Below, in pieces: positions 1 through 10,363 of a stretch of 64,000 bases of DNA; position 1 is the stretch's first letter; the number at the start of each line of letters is the position of its first letter. The notes under the pieces were generated by a model, which saw nothing but the letters and a program-made list of their open reading frames with translations, was not told the origin of the DNA and made no database searches. Position numbers and translations under genes: made by a program. The stretch comes from Poa pratensis (taxonomy: Eukaryota > Streptophyta > Magnoliopsida > Poales > Poaceae): the NCBI GenBank assembly GCA_947311845.1, contig CAMZMU010000089.1:25817981-25881980 (forward strand), in the 5' to 3' direction.

Positions 1-130
1 TTTTATGCAGTTCTTATCTCCATGACTGTGTATCCATGGCCTTGTTCATTGTGTCAATTTATGAAGTATTTGCGAATTTACTATTCTTTGCAGGAAAGTT
101 TTATGTTCTTGATACATTGGTTCGCGATGA

Positions 131-770
131 TGGTACACGTGGATGGTGACCTGGCAACTGTTCTTTCGGTGGTTGGACGGATGCGAAAAGAAAGGGTAAC
201 TTTTTTTGTTACAGATACGGCCACACGTGGAATTTATGGACCGAAATAATGTTGTGGCGTGATACTCAAGACCGTGACGAAAGGTTGTATACGTATTCCC
301 ATTATTTCAATGGATGCAACTAAAAATTATGACAGACTGACACCGTGAAAGACATCTGAGGTGGGGACATTAGTCAGAAAGGGTTCTACGGAGAAAACGG
401 CTCCTTACGGTGTTGCTACATGTGCATGCCTAAAACGAAGGGCGAGCCATGGTACACGTGGATGTTGATCCGACAGGCGTTCTTTCGGTGCATGGACGGA
501 TTCGAAAAGAAGGCACAACGTTTGATGATAGAGATATTGATGAGTGCATTTTTATGGAGTGAAATATGGTTGTTTGTTTTCTATCGATCACGACAAAAGA
601 TGTATATGTGTTAATATTGCGTTGATGGAAAAAATTTAAAAGGTATGACAGGCTATCACCATGAAAAATATTTATATGAGGTGGGACCTTAGGAGAGGGT
701 TCTATGGAGAAAACCGGTCTCTACGTTGCCGCTAAAGGTGCACGCCCCAAACTAAGGGTGAGTTCTACTC
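131..770. repeat. diverged ~317-bp tandem repeat
   Basis: Two stretches recur at an offset of 315-319 bases: 131-200 matches 450-520, and 325-448 matches 640-763 with many substitutions. The shared phrases include 'ggtacacgtggatg' and 'ggttctayggagaaaac'. This gives about two units of a satellite-like or old transposon-internal repeat. No gene is recognisable in 1-1850; short open frames here overlap the repeat and look like chance. Confidence 0.55.
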
Positions 771-1850
771 ATTCACTCACTTCTTAGTAATACAATAGAT
801 TTTTGCGATAACGATTTTTTTTTTAGTGTGTCCATTTATAATATGATCAAACATCAAGGGTATTGAAGGTTTTCGTGGACTATCATACCATAGGATCCTT
901 TACCCTTAGGCGATGGCTCATTTAGAAGATTAAAATTATGTTGTATTCAATTCTAGATCTTATTAATCAACACCATTTTAAAATCAGTGTTCCATCATTT
1001 AGCGTTGAGCAATTCATGTTATAAGAGCCTATTCTAATATTGAATGGTTACCCTCGGGGCCTTTATTTAGTCCTAAACATTACAATTCCTATCTCCATAA
1101 CCATATTGAAGGTTTATGGTATGGACCGAAGGTGTTTAATACGAATATAACGATGTCCATGGTTATTTCTTTTTTTATAGAAAGTTCGAGTTCTGAGATA
1201 TCTTAATCACTAGTTGATGCTACATATGGGTTGCGAGCGATAATTGTGTTCGTTTGTTTGGTGTGTACATGGAGCAAAACAAGGTGTGTATTTTGTGTTA
1301 GGGACACTTCTATGAGGATTTGGGGAGATGTATTGTAGGTGTGCGACGTTTGAATATGTAAGATTGTGAGTGAGAAATGTACACATCTTGTGATCGTTTG
1401 TGTTAGTATTATGAGGAAATACTATTGAGAGATTAAAAGGGGGCATGAGAAGCGTTGATTTAATCTAAAAAGGCATTGACTAAACACACCTGACAACACT
1501 ATCATCACCGGGGCCATTCTAGGATGAAACACTTGATGAGAATCTACTCGATTGTACGTCGTCGATGGACGAACCAAAATAGCACAGGCTCAACCGTGTT
1601 AACCACGACAACCATACCAAATTAAAAAAAAAAATCAAGACTTGTATTCTACGTGACACCGCATATTTGGGTGCCGGGGAGACCGACAGAGAGGGGAATG
1701 AGCGACACCGTGGTGGCAAAACACAAAGTTATTCTCAACGAATATGTTTGTTTAACCGCCACCGTGTTTAATCGCGGTTTTCCTCATTGTGTCTGTGTCG
1801 TGATGCATATTAACTCGTCTTTACGAATTGACATCCATCTATGAGAGGCG
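771..1850. other. AT-rich intergenic stretch, nothing recognised
   Basis: No coding sequence, terminal repeat or RNA gene is recognisable on either strand. The longest open frames are under 80 codons, low in complexity and unlike any protein I know. Confidence 0.5.
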
Positions 1851-2071
1851 TACTCCATCCGGTACGGTTTACAGAACATGCACATAGTTTTAAGAAAACA
1901 TTTTATCCATATAAATTGTACATCACATAAACTATATCATTGAAAACTTCTTTTAACTATAAACCCAATGGTACAGTTTTTGTGGCAAATTTATATTTTG
2001 TGGACCAAAGTTAACTGTCGAATTTTTTCTTAAACTACCTACATGCCCTGTAAACTATACCAGAGGGAGTA
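1851..2071. mobile_element. Stowaway-type (Tc1/Mariner) MITE
   Basis: A 221-bp AT-rich element is flanked by TA on both sides. The left end reads TACTCCATCCGGTACGGTTT; the right end, read backwards, is TACTCCCTCTGGTATAGTTT and continues in parallel. This inverted repeat of about 27 bp begins with the CTCCCTCC signature of grass Stowaway elements. It has no coding capacity. The TA flanks fit the TA target duplication of the superfamily. Confidence 0.85.
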
Positions 2072-2850
2072 CTCTTTTAATCTGTAATTCGCACGTGGAG
2101 AGGAGAATGTGATCTCAGCAAATACAAGAGGACGGATATGCTTTCATTGCTCTTCGATTAGTCGTCACTTGCATTCACACACGAAACGTGGACATGGATC
2201 GGCTTAATATGCACGGCTTAAACATAACAAGCCAGTAGACTAGCACACTAGCATCGGATTTTTTTTACACGCCCTCCTCTTCCATCGACAAGGTGTCAAT
2301 TTTCTGTTTGACCTAGTAGCACAGGAGCACGGTCTCTCGCGGATTGAAACCGTGAAAGCGCTTGGTGCTTAATTGGGTGCCAATTTTTCTTGGCAGGGGC
2401 GCATGTTACCATCACGCCGCGTAACCTATAGGTAGATCAAAACCTGCAAGCCAGCTCCACATGTCGACACACCGTAACGCGATAATGCACAGTTGATACT
2501 TGATTGACGGAAATAAGAGTGTGGCCGTGGATGTTTTTAGCCAACTAACAAATCATAAAACCTCGCGTCGTCGTATACGTCGAGATCCCAGTGACACCTA
2601 CCGCGATTTCGATTGATAACGTCCGCACTCCAGTTAAGTCTCTGAGACAGAGCACACATTTTTATATAGAAATGGTAGCATCGACTCAGCCTCTGCATCA
2701 ACCTGATGCACACGGCCATAGACAGAGCACAACTACCGATGCGACGGCTTACCTCGACTTGTCTGGCCTGATCGCCGGTTCAATGGTCAGTCAAAAACCA
2801 GGCCATTCCTGTCCTTCTCGGAGAGACGACTTTCAGTGAGAGTCTGAGGC

Positions 2851-3346
2851 CATGTACAATGAAAGGTGGTTAGTGAGGTGCTTGTAAAAATAAACCAAAC
2901 ATTTTTTTTTTGCTAAACACAGTACAACGCAAGCGCTCATATACACGCGCACACACTCACCCCTATGAACGCACGCGCGCACATCATACCCCTATGAGTA
3001 CTTCCGAGAGACCGAGTCGGCGGGTCGAGTCTTGAGATTGACGAAGTCACCACGGGCGTCTCGCTGTCGACGGAAACGTCGCCTCCCACTGAAGAATATT
3101 CCGCCTTAAATGAGAAACACCAGCGTCAAACCTGGGGTTTGAACTCTGGTGGGCTGGGGGTACAACCACCCTCCTAACCATCTTGCCACAGGCAAGTTCT
3201 CAACCAAACATTTTTCTAAGCACCAATGCTTATTCCTATAGGAGAGGTGTCTGGTTAAGCATTTCTCTTGTGTAAATAAGCACTAGTGCTTCAAAAAACC
3301 GCTTTATTTTACGAAGCATCTCTATAAGCATTTTGCATTGTACGTG
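2851..3346. mobile_element. small MITE interrupted by a SINE
   Basis: The ends form an imperfect inverted repeat: 'catgtacaatg' at 2851-2861 and 'cattgtacgtg' at 3336-3346. The inner parts are AT-rich, with 'gcttat' and 'aagca' phrases typical of small grass MITEs. The element is split by a SINE at about 2907-3201. Without the SINE it would be near 200 bp. The superfamily is not resolved. Confidence 0.5.
2907..3201 (-). mobile_element. tRNA-derived SINE (Au-type)
   Basis: Read on the minus strand, the element begins with a tRNA-like head. It has an A-box-like 'tggcaagatgg' and a B box containing GTTCAAACC, preceded by 'cagcccaccag'. It ends in a run of about ten A (T10 on the plus strand at 2901-2910). 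A direct repeat 'aaccaaacattttt' of 14 bases flanks it, at 2893-2906 and 3202-3215, which is the target-site duplication of LINE-driven retroposition. The body resembles the Au SINE of Triticeae as I recall it; family assignment rests on memory. Confidence 0.8.
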
Positions 3347-3799
3347 TTGTACGTGTGAAACCGAGCGAGGTTTTTTTTCCAGAAGAAAACCGTGCGAGTC
3401 TTGGGTCGTACACCGGTACTGACACATGCGCGCGCGGGCCGATCGATCTCTCGCCGCCGACCGCGCCGTTGGCGCTGATGTGAGAGATGCCGGCCCCTCC
3501 GTACAACGACATGGCCGGGCGGTCATCGGCGCGTCACGTGAGGATAAATCAAACAAGTTGTACGTCAGCAAACCTAAAGTTTTAAAAATAAGAAAAAAAT
3601 GCGTGATTTAGCTGACTCTACAACTGCTTGATTATCGATTACTTAATCATGCCCCCATACGACCACAATTTCAAATACAGAAAGATAAATATCACAATCT
3701 TAAACCAATCGATTTAAAATGAGTTTTTCTTCTACAATCAGCTAGAAATGCTGGTGGGTTGGAGTCTTTGCAGTCTCGCACACACTCAATTGCTCGGTT

Positions 3800-4849
3800 G
3801 TTATTTTTTGTTAATCGAAGGCAAAAGCTTAAATTAAGAACAAGATTGTTCATCTAATTATTAAAAAAAAAACTGGTCAAAACTCACACAATACCATGCC
3901 CACAAAAAGGCAACACGGACCAACTCTTCTACCCTCCGAACACAACACAATGTCAAGAAGAAGCCCTTTGCGTACAAGCGTCGCCGTCGTCGTAACTCCT
4001 CCGTATGCAACAATTAACCAACAAGATCTTCATCGCAGCATCGGAACAAAGTTCACGTCGATGTGGGCCAAACATTTGGTGCTCGGCCAAGCACAAGGCA
4101 ACTCTTTCGGCGATGCCGACCAATGAAGAGAAAATGAGCAAGGCTTGCACCAAAGAGGATCACCGCCTAGACCACTCAACACCCGACATTGTGACTCAAA
4201 ATTCATGTTTATCATTTTGCATGGTATCAAATGCCCGAATGAATCGTTCACCCTCGATGACTACTCCATAAACTACTATTTGGGTAAATTAAATGGTTTC
4301 ACAACTTTTTGGACCAAACTATAACTAAAATTTAAGTTCAAATTTGAAATAGTACCGAGAATTGGCCAAAACTCATTTATTATGGTCTAAAGTAGCGACA
4401 AAGCAGGGGAATTCAAAATATTTGGACAACAGACTTTAAATATGGTCTGCTTTGTGTTAAAATTGGAGAGGTTTCATTTTCCACCATAACCCTTAGACTT
4501 ATTCATAAAAAGCTCATTGTTGACACTTAGAAAATAAAATAAAACCACAACATAAGTTGGAAACTATTTTAGGAACTATTGTTTTTGCATGGCATGATGC
4601 ACCTCTATGCCAAGGAAGATCAAATTATCACGGACTGTCTTACGGATATGGCCACGATTTTTATCAGTTGGTCTGAGAGTCATGATTTTTCAAACATGAT
4701 AGATCATGGACAATTACATATATTGTCATGACATTTTTCATTCGATTTCAAAGTTATGAGCGATCATACATGATAGTCCATTTTTGTGAAGTTTATTTTT
4801 AAAAGATACTGAAATCATGTTTGTCAATTATTTTATTCAGACGATGGAG
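3800..4849. other. intergenic, AT-rich, possible transposon remnants
   Basis: No gene is recognisable. The stretch 4300-4500 has phrases such as 'tggtctac/gctttgtg' and 'tccaccat' that resemble the internal repeats of the CACTA derivative at 51-52.8 kb. It may be a worn remnant of a related element. No termini were found. Confidence 0.35.
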
Positions 4850-5860
4850 ATGCTTGATCTCAACAAATAAAACAAGTCGGAGATGCTTCATCGCTCTCCA
4901 ATTAGTCGCCGCTCCCCGTTCACACCCTAAACGTGGGCAATGAGCCGCGAAATCCTACTTTTATCATCCGTGCATAATTTTTGTATTAACCATTAAACTA
5001 TAGCAAAGTGTCTAATCAATCAGTCTACATAACACGGGCAGTTGTCATTGTTTTTTACGTAGCTCGACATAGGAACACGGCGTCTCGCCGATTAAAATAA
5101 AATGAAGAAAGCAGGTGGTGCTTAAGTTTATAGGGCGGCATGTTACCACCATAGATCATAGTATCTTAAAGCTGTGCACTAGGGTGTGTGTGGTGTTGAG
5201 TGCGTGTGTGTGGTGTGAGTTGGTGTGTTAAGTTCAGATACTACAGCTGTACCGATCCAGAGGCATCTCAAAAAAAAAAAAGTATCTTAAAGCTGTGGTC
5301 CAGCTCCACATCGACGACGGAAATTAATAGGAGTGGCCGTGCATGATTTCATCCAAAAATATTTGTTCTACGTGATGATCCCAGTGACACCTACCGCGAT
5401 TTCGGTTGATCGATCGACCTACGCGTGCCGTCGTCGCCGTCGCTGATCAGCTGATGTGAGCTGCCGGCCGGCGCCCGACGCCCCGACGACATGGACGAAC
5501 GGTCATTGGCGCGTGACCTGAGTGCACGAGCGTCTCAGATTTGCTCTTTTCAAGGAGTGCATTTTATTTGTAACTTACACTAGAGTCAATCAAGTTGCAT
5601 GTCACAAACTCTCCAAAAGAAACTCTAATAAAAATTGCATGTCACAATGCCTGAAGTTTCAAAGAAAGAAAAACGTGATTTAGATGTGCAACGGCTTTGT
5701 TTTTCAGTTTCTAAATCGTGCTGCGCATACTCAAACATAAAGGCCACACGGACACGGTTAAGAAGACAAATGGTTTGAAATACATTTTCCCCCGAGTCAA
5801 CCTAGAAATGCTAGTGGCTCAGCGGGGTCGTCTCAGTCTCGCAGATGGATTATTTACGAA
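4850..5860. repeat. duplicated segment, copy B
   Basis: Copy B of the duplication described at 2100-3790. It lacks the MITE/SINE and about 600 further bases, but carries its own poly(A)-tailed insertion at 5177-5280. Similarity is patchy, so the duplication is old. Confidence 0.6.
5160..5297 (+). mobile_element. 104-bp poly(A)-tailed retroposed fragment with 17-bp target duplication
   Basis: The 17-base string 'agtatcttaaagctgtg' occurs at 5160-5176 and again at 5281-5297. Between them lie about 93 bases of GT-rich sequence followed by about eleven A. A perfect long direct repeat with a poly(A) end is the footprint of target-primed reverse transcription. The insert is most simply a 5'-truncated LINE or SINE, or a retroposed RNA; I do not recognise the body. 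Confidence 0.7.
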
Positions 5861-6138
5861 GTCTCTGTGACTGAACTGGATCTGGATTCAGTATAATCGA
5901 AAGTACTGTAGGAATCCGCGGGTTCCAGGAGGCCGGCTACCTGGCAATTCACTGCTTGCCGCGTGTTGACATGCATTGACTCGCGGAGTCAAGCAGGCTA
6001 GTCTTTCTATCGTGGATCAAGTACGATCACAGATAACTTATCATTGTCGGCACGTGTCGACGCGTCACTGTAATGTAAAGGTGAAGCGAGTCAGAAGCCA
6101 CGCCCTTTCGCGTTCACACCGTTTTGCCCTAGGTGCAC

Positions 6139-6220
6139 GAATTTTTTTTTAAATAATGTTTTTTTAAACAGAAATTCGGAATCTAGCACGCGTTTTGGAG
6201 AAATTCGGAATCTAGCGCGG
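6139..6220 (+). repeat. left terminal inverted repeat of the MULE
   Basis: It matches 13790-13872 in reverse complement. It contains two copies of 'gaaattcggaatctagc' about 30 bases apart, which are candidate transposase binding sites. Confidence 0.9.
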
Positions 6221-6224
6221 TGTC

Positions 6225-6380
6225 GTCACGGCCCGTGCCGAAACAAGGGGTTTCGGCACGGCCGGTGCCGAAAGATCTGATATGCATGTCGCCAACCGCA
6301 GCGGCAGGCGTGGCCCACGTCTTTCGGCAGCGCCCGTGCCGAAAGAGGCCTTTCGGCAGCGCCCGTGCCGAAACCGGCCA
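6225..6380. repeat. left subterminal GCCGAAA palindrome cluster
   Basis: Several copies of a short inverted motif, CGGCAC-n-GTGCCGAAA, lie just inside the left terminal repeat. One example is 'tttcggcacggccggtgccg' at about 6250-6270; two further copies have the spacer 'agcgcc' near 6330 and 6352. The same motif clusters inside the right end at 13625-13790. The symmetric placement suggests a role in transposition or silencing, but this is inference. Confidence 0.65.
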
Positions 6381-6728
6381 AATAACCAGCACGCACCAGG
6401 CTCGGCCTTCTTCTTCCTCCTTCTCTCGCCCGAGCTGCTGCCTCTCTCTCTGTTCTTCCGTTTTCCATCGAAAAAGACCACCGATTCTTGCCCCAAAAAA
6501 ATCCTAAAAGCCCACAGATTCAAGGAATAGAGAATAGGAGGGTTGGGGCATCCCCGATCTATTGATGGGATAGCACTTTGTGGAGGCGTTTGGGGGTGTG
6601 GAGGTGGAGCAATGGTGGTCAACAATGGTGGATAGTGGTGTGTGTGCCGGTGTTGGGGAAGCTAGAGGCGTGGTGCGGCGGTGGTGGTGCTAGATTGAAG
6701 GGCAGCGGGAGCTACGCACGCGTCAAGG

Positions 6729-7080
6729 GTAAACCCTAATCTCTAGATTTTTTAGGTTAAGTGTTAATATAATTTAAGGGTGGATGCATGACATATGTGT
6801 GGATTAGTGTAGATATATTTTAGTTAGTGGTCATATTTTAGGTGGTGGTAATATTTTAGTTGGTCGGCATATTTTAGGTGGTCATATTAGTATATTGTCG
6901 GTTAGATGTTAATATAGTTTGCCGGTGGATGTGTCAGGATTAGTGTATGTTGTCGGTTAGATGTATTGTATATTTTGAGTAGTCTTTATTTTACCGGGGG
7001 TCGTCATATTTATTTTCGGCGGTCGTAATATTTAGATATATCCGCTGTGGAGTATTTAATGATTGAATAAATTTGTTTAG
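6729..7080 (+). other. probable 5' UTR intron of the transposase gene
   Basis: A GTAAAC donor at 6729 and a T-rich tract ending in TTTGTTTAG at 7080 bracket an AT/GT-rich stretch with repeated 'ggtggtcatattttag'-like phrases. The first plausible ATG of the transposase (7084) follows at once. The intron is inferred from sequence signals only. Confidence 0.45.
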
Positions 7081-7083
7081 GTA

Positions 7084-10000
7084 ATGGAAGTGGTCAATGT
7101 TGTTGTGCACTACGGTGCCGGTACAGTCCGTACATCTGAGTCAGGGTTGATCTTAGTGAATTTGAAAATGTGGAGATTCAGTTGACAGAGCCAGAGAAAG
7201 TGAAAATCAGCGGTGTCCAGTGGTATTTTACGGTGAATTTTGGGTATGATCCTAATTACTGGACTGTTAGGATTCAGTCGGTATGGACCAAATCCCGGTC
7301 AAATATTCGCTGGGAGTTGTTGCCGCTTGATCGGACAAATCAGTGGGTTTCTTGGCTAGCATCATGCAAACGCCGAGGGACAAAACCAGAAGTCCTAGTG
7401 TCGTTTGTTCTGAAGCAGAATAATTTTGAAATAGGTGGCGGTGCTGTTCAGACTGGAGAGACTAGTGAAGCAACTAGTTCGCATTGTGCCCAAATGCCTG
7501 GTCATTATGAACCATCACCGTCTGCAGGACATGCTCAAATTCCTGTTGGCTATGAACCATCACCGTCAGCAGGACATGCTCAAATTCCTGTTGGCTATGT
7601 ACCATCACTGTCAGAAATTCCTCTTCATTATGAACCAGCACTGTCAGCAGGACCTGCCCAAATTGGGGAGGCTGATGCGGATGAGCACGAAGGTACAGTA
7701 CAGGCTGAGATATTGGCGGAAGACGAGGAGGATGGCGTCGCAGAAGATATTGATTCTGATGATTCTGATGAAAACAATGATGAAGATGTGCCTATTCCCA
7801 GTTACTGGAATCAGGACAACTCTGCCATCACGGCCGTGCCTGATGTCCATGAATCGTCCTGGGAGTACCACATGAATAACATTCAAATCGGGGCTCAGTA
7901 CAGCACGAAGCAACAGTTAAGGGAAGCCGTGATTCAGTGGGCATTGTCCACGCAAAGGGTTTTCCGCACTGACGTGTCAAATAGGCAATATTTGACAATG
8001 AGCTGTGTTGACATTGGTTGTCCGTCACGGGTGCATGGTCACTTGCCGAAGTATGACGTGGTGTGGGTGGTGACAGACGTCGTGCCACACACATGTGAAA
8101 TTAATAGTTTGCTGACAGATCACCCAAACCTAACGTCAACTCTCATTGCACGTCTCTTGTTCAGTGAGATAGTGAACAAGAAAGACATGGTAGCAAAGCA
8201 CATCATAGATACAGTTCACGCAAGATGGAAAACCACCATTAAGTACGGAAAGGCCTGGAGAGCTAAGCAGAAGGCTCTAGAGGAGAGGTTTGGGTCTTTC
8301 TATGACTCTTATGATAATGTTATTCGTCTTGTTAGCACATTGAAGGAGAGGAATCCTGGCACATATGCTTTAGTAGAATTACAACGGTTCCCGGAATTTC
8401 CTCAATATGGTGTATTCGGCCGACTGTTCTTCTCATTCGCTATTTGCATCGAAGCTTTTACCCATTGTCGTCCAGTGCTCTGCGTGGACGGCACGTTTCT
8501 CACAGGCAAGTACAAGGGGCAGATCCTGACCGCAATAGGTGTGGACGGCAATGGGCAGATCGTCCCGATTGCCTTCGCCTTCGTCGAGGGTGAGAATTAT
8601 GAGAGCTGGATATGGTTCTTCAGGCAATTGAAAAAGGCAGTTGTGAAGACTCGACCAAATGTGTGCATCCTTCACGACAGGCATCCTGGTATGCTTAAGG
8701 CTATAAAGCGACTGCAGCACCCCACCGAGGATGAACCAGCACCATGGACTGACATGCAGAGCCGCTGGTGTATGCGTCATCTCGGCGCTAACTTTTACTC
8801 ATGCTTTAAGAGTAAAAGGCTGATGAATCTGTTTAAAAGACTGTGCAATCAGAATCAAGAGAGGAAGTATCAGTTTCTGTGGGAAAGACTGACTGAATTC
8901 ACTGGGCAGCAAGTGAAGGAAAGGAAAGCTGCGCAGGCACAAGCGGTAGCTACACAGCTTGCTGCGGCGCAGGTAGCTGCGGCCCAGGGTACTGCGGCAC
9001 AGGGTGATGCGACACAGGGTACTGCGGCAAATACGACAGATTCAGAGCCTGTTGGGTTGTGTGACTTGCCTGGAATTGACCCTCCTGGTACGAAGAGAAA
9101 GAAGGGAAAACGAATCAAAATTTTGAAGAGTGGATAGAGAAGGAGCCTCCCGTGAAGTGGTCTCTGTTGCACGACCAATATGGAGCAAGGTACGGCATCA
9201 TGACTACCAACCTAGCTGAGGTGTATAATTTTGTACTCAGAGGGAATAGGAGTTTGCCACTGACAGCACTGGTGGAGGGTATTTTGCACGGAACATTGAC
9301 GTATTTCAGAGATAGACGTCGTGAAGCCGTCGAGCATATTGAGTATTACCCCAACACACCTTATTGCCGCAAGATAAGACAGTACATGGACAAGAAGATA
9401 AAGAAGGCACGGATGCACACGGTGATTCGTATTGGTAATGAAGAAGCGAGGTACGAGGTACGCTTACCAACCTCAAGATTTGGTGCGGGTGAGCTGAAAA
9501 CCCATGAGGTCATAATTAGTGCTACTGCACCCCCAACGTGCGAGTGCACGTGCAACAAACCGAGACTGCTTCACCTCCCATGTTCTCATGTCCTTGCTGT
9601 TTCTGGCCAGTTGGGGATGAACCCAATCAGTTTTGTCTCTCCGTATTACATGAAAGAGGCTGTGGTTGAAACTTGGACCGGGGAGATGACAGGATTTAGA
9701 GTAGTTGGCAACTTCAACAAGGTGAATGAGATGGAACGAGAATATATTCCGGATCCTGCTCTTATGAGAACTGGCAGAGGAAGACGGAACTCGCGTCGAA
9801 TCCGGAATGATATGGACGAGTCTGAAGCTGGTGGATGTACTAGACAGTGCTTACTTTGCAATCTTTTTGGGCATAGAGAGAAGTATTGTCCCAAATACGG
9901 CCTAGGACCTGATCCTGATCCTGCAGTCATTCCTGATCCTGTGCGTGGTCGAGGAAGTCGAGGAAACCGAGGAAACCGAGGACGTGGCCAACGTGGCTAG
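7084..10000 (+). CDS. MULE transposase (MuDR/MULE domain, SWIM and CCHC zinc fingers), frame broken twice
   Basis: This should be the element's DDE-type transposase, acting in the nucleus on the terminal repeats. The main open frame runs 7170-9137. It has an acidic N-terminal third with PSPSAGHAQIP-type repeats (7480-7670) and a MuDR DNA-binding domain from about 7890. The MULE catalytic domain follows, with VDGTF (Asp codon at 8487) and LHDRHPG (Asp codon at 8676). The second frame (about 9125-10000) supplies the SWIM finger (CxC..CSH near 9540-9595), a CX2CX4HX4C zinc knuckle (9846-9890) and an Arg/Gly tail. The N-terminus probably begins at ATG 7084. A one-base loss near 7145 and another in an A-run near 9118 separate the frames. 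If these are real the gene is dead; if they are sequencing errors it may be intact. An Ala/Gln-rich linker (8930-9020) lies between catalytic and zinc parts. Confidence 0.9.
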
Positions 10001-10019
10001 CACTACATTCCAATTTCTA

Positions 10020-10315
10020 TGTGTGTAACCCTATGGTTTAATTTGTATGTGTCCGAACTATGTTGTAATTTGTATGTGTCCGAACTATGTTTTAATTTGT
10101 ACGTGAATTTGTATGGTGTAATTTGTATGTGTCCGAACTATGTTTTAATTTGTACGTGAATTTGTATGGTTTAATTTGTATGTGTCCGAACTATGTTTTA
10201 ATTTGTACGTGCCCGAACTGTGTTTTAATTTGTATGTTTGTTATTTTTTATGTTTTAATTTGTACGTGCCCGAACTGTGTTTTAATTTGTATGTTTGTTA
10301 ATTTTTATGTTTTTT
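10020..10315 (+). repeat. AT-rich minisatellite after the transposase gene
   Basis: Degenerate tandem units containing 'gtccgaactatgttttaat' and 'gcccgaactgtgttttaat' recur about seven times at 27-60 base spacing. They fill the gap between the transposase stop and the first PMD exon. No coding role is apparent; a terminator or promoter function is possible. Confidence 0.7.
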
Positions 10316-10363
10316 TTTTATTATCAACAAACTTGTACTTACTCAGTTCGTTTTGTATGATCA

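Larger units (their letters stand above)
2100..3790. repeat. duplicated segment, copy A
   Basis: Copy A of an old segmental duplication; copy B is at 4850-5860. Matching islands occur in the same order: 2113-2200 with 4860-4945, 2297-2425 with 5043-5150, 2510-2620 with 5318-5420, and 3438-3790 with 5420-5860. The phrase 'atcccagtgacacctaccgcg' is shared almost perfectly. Copy A also holds about 820 bases not in copy B, including a MITE with a SINE inside it. No gene is recognised in either copy. Confidence 0.6.
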
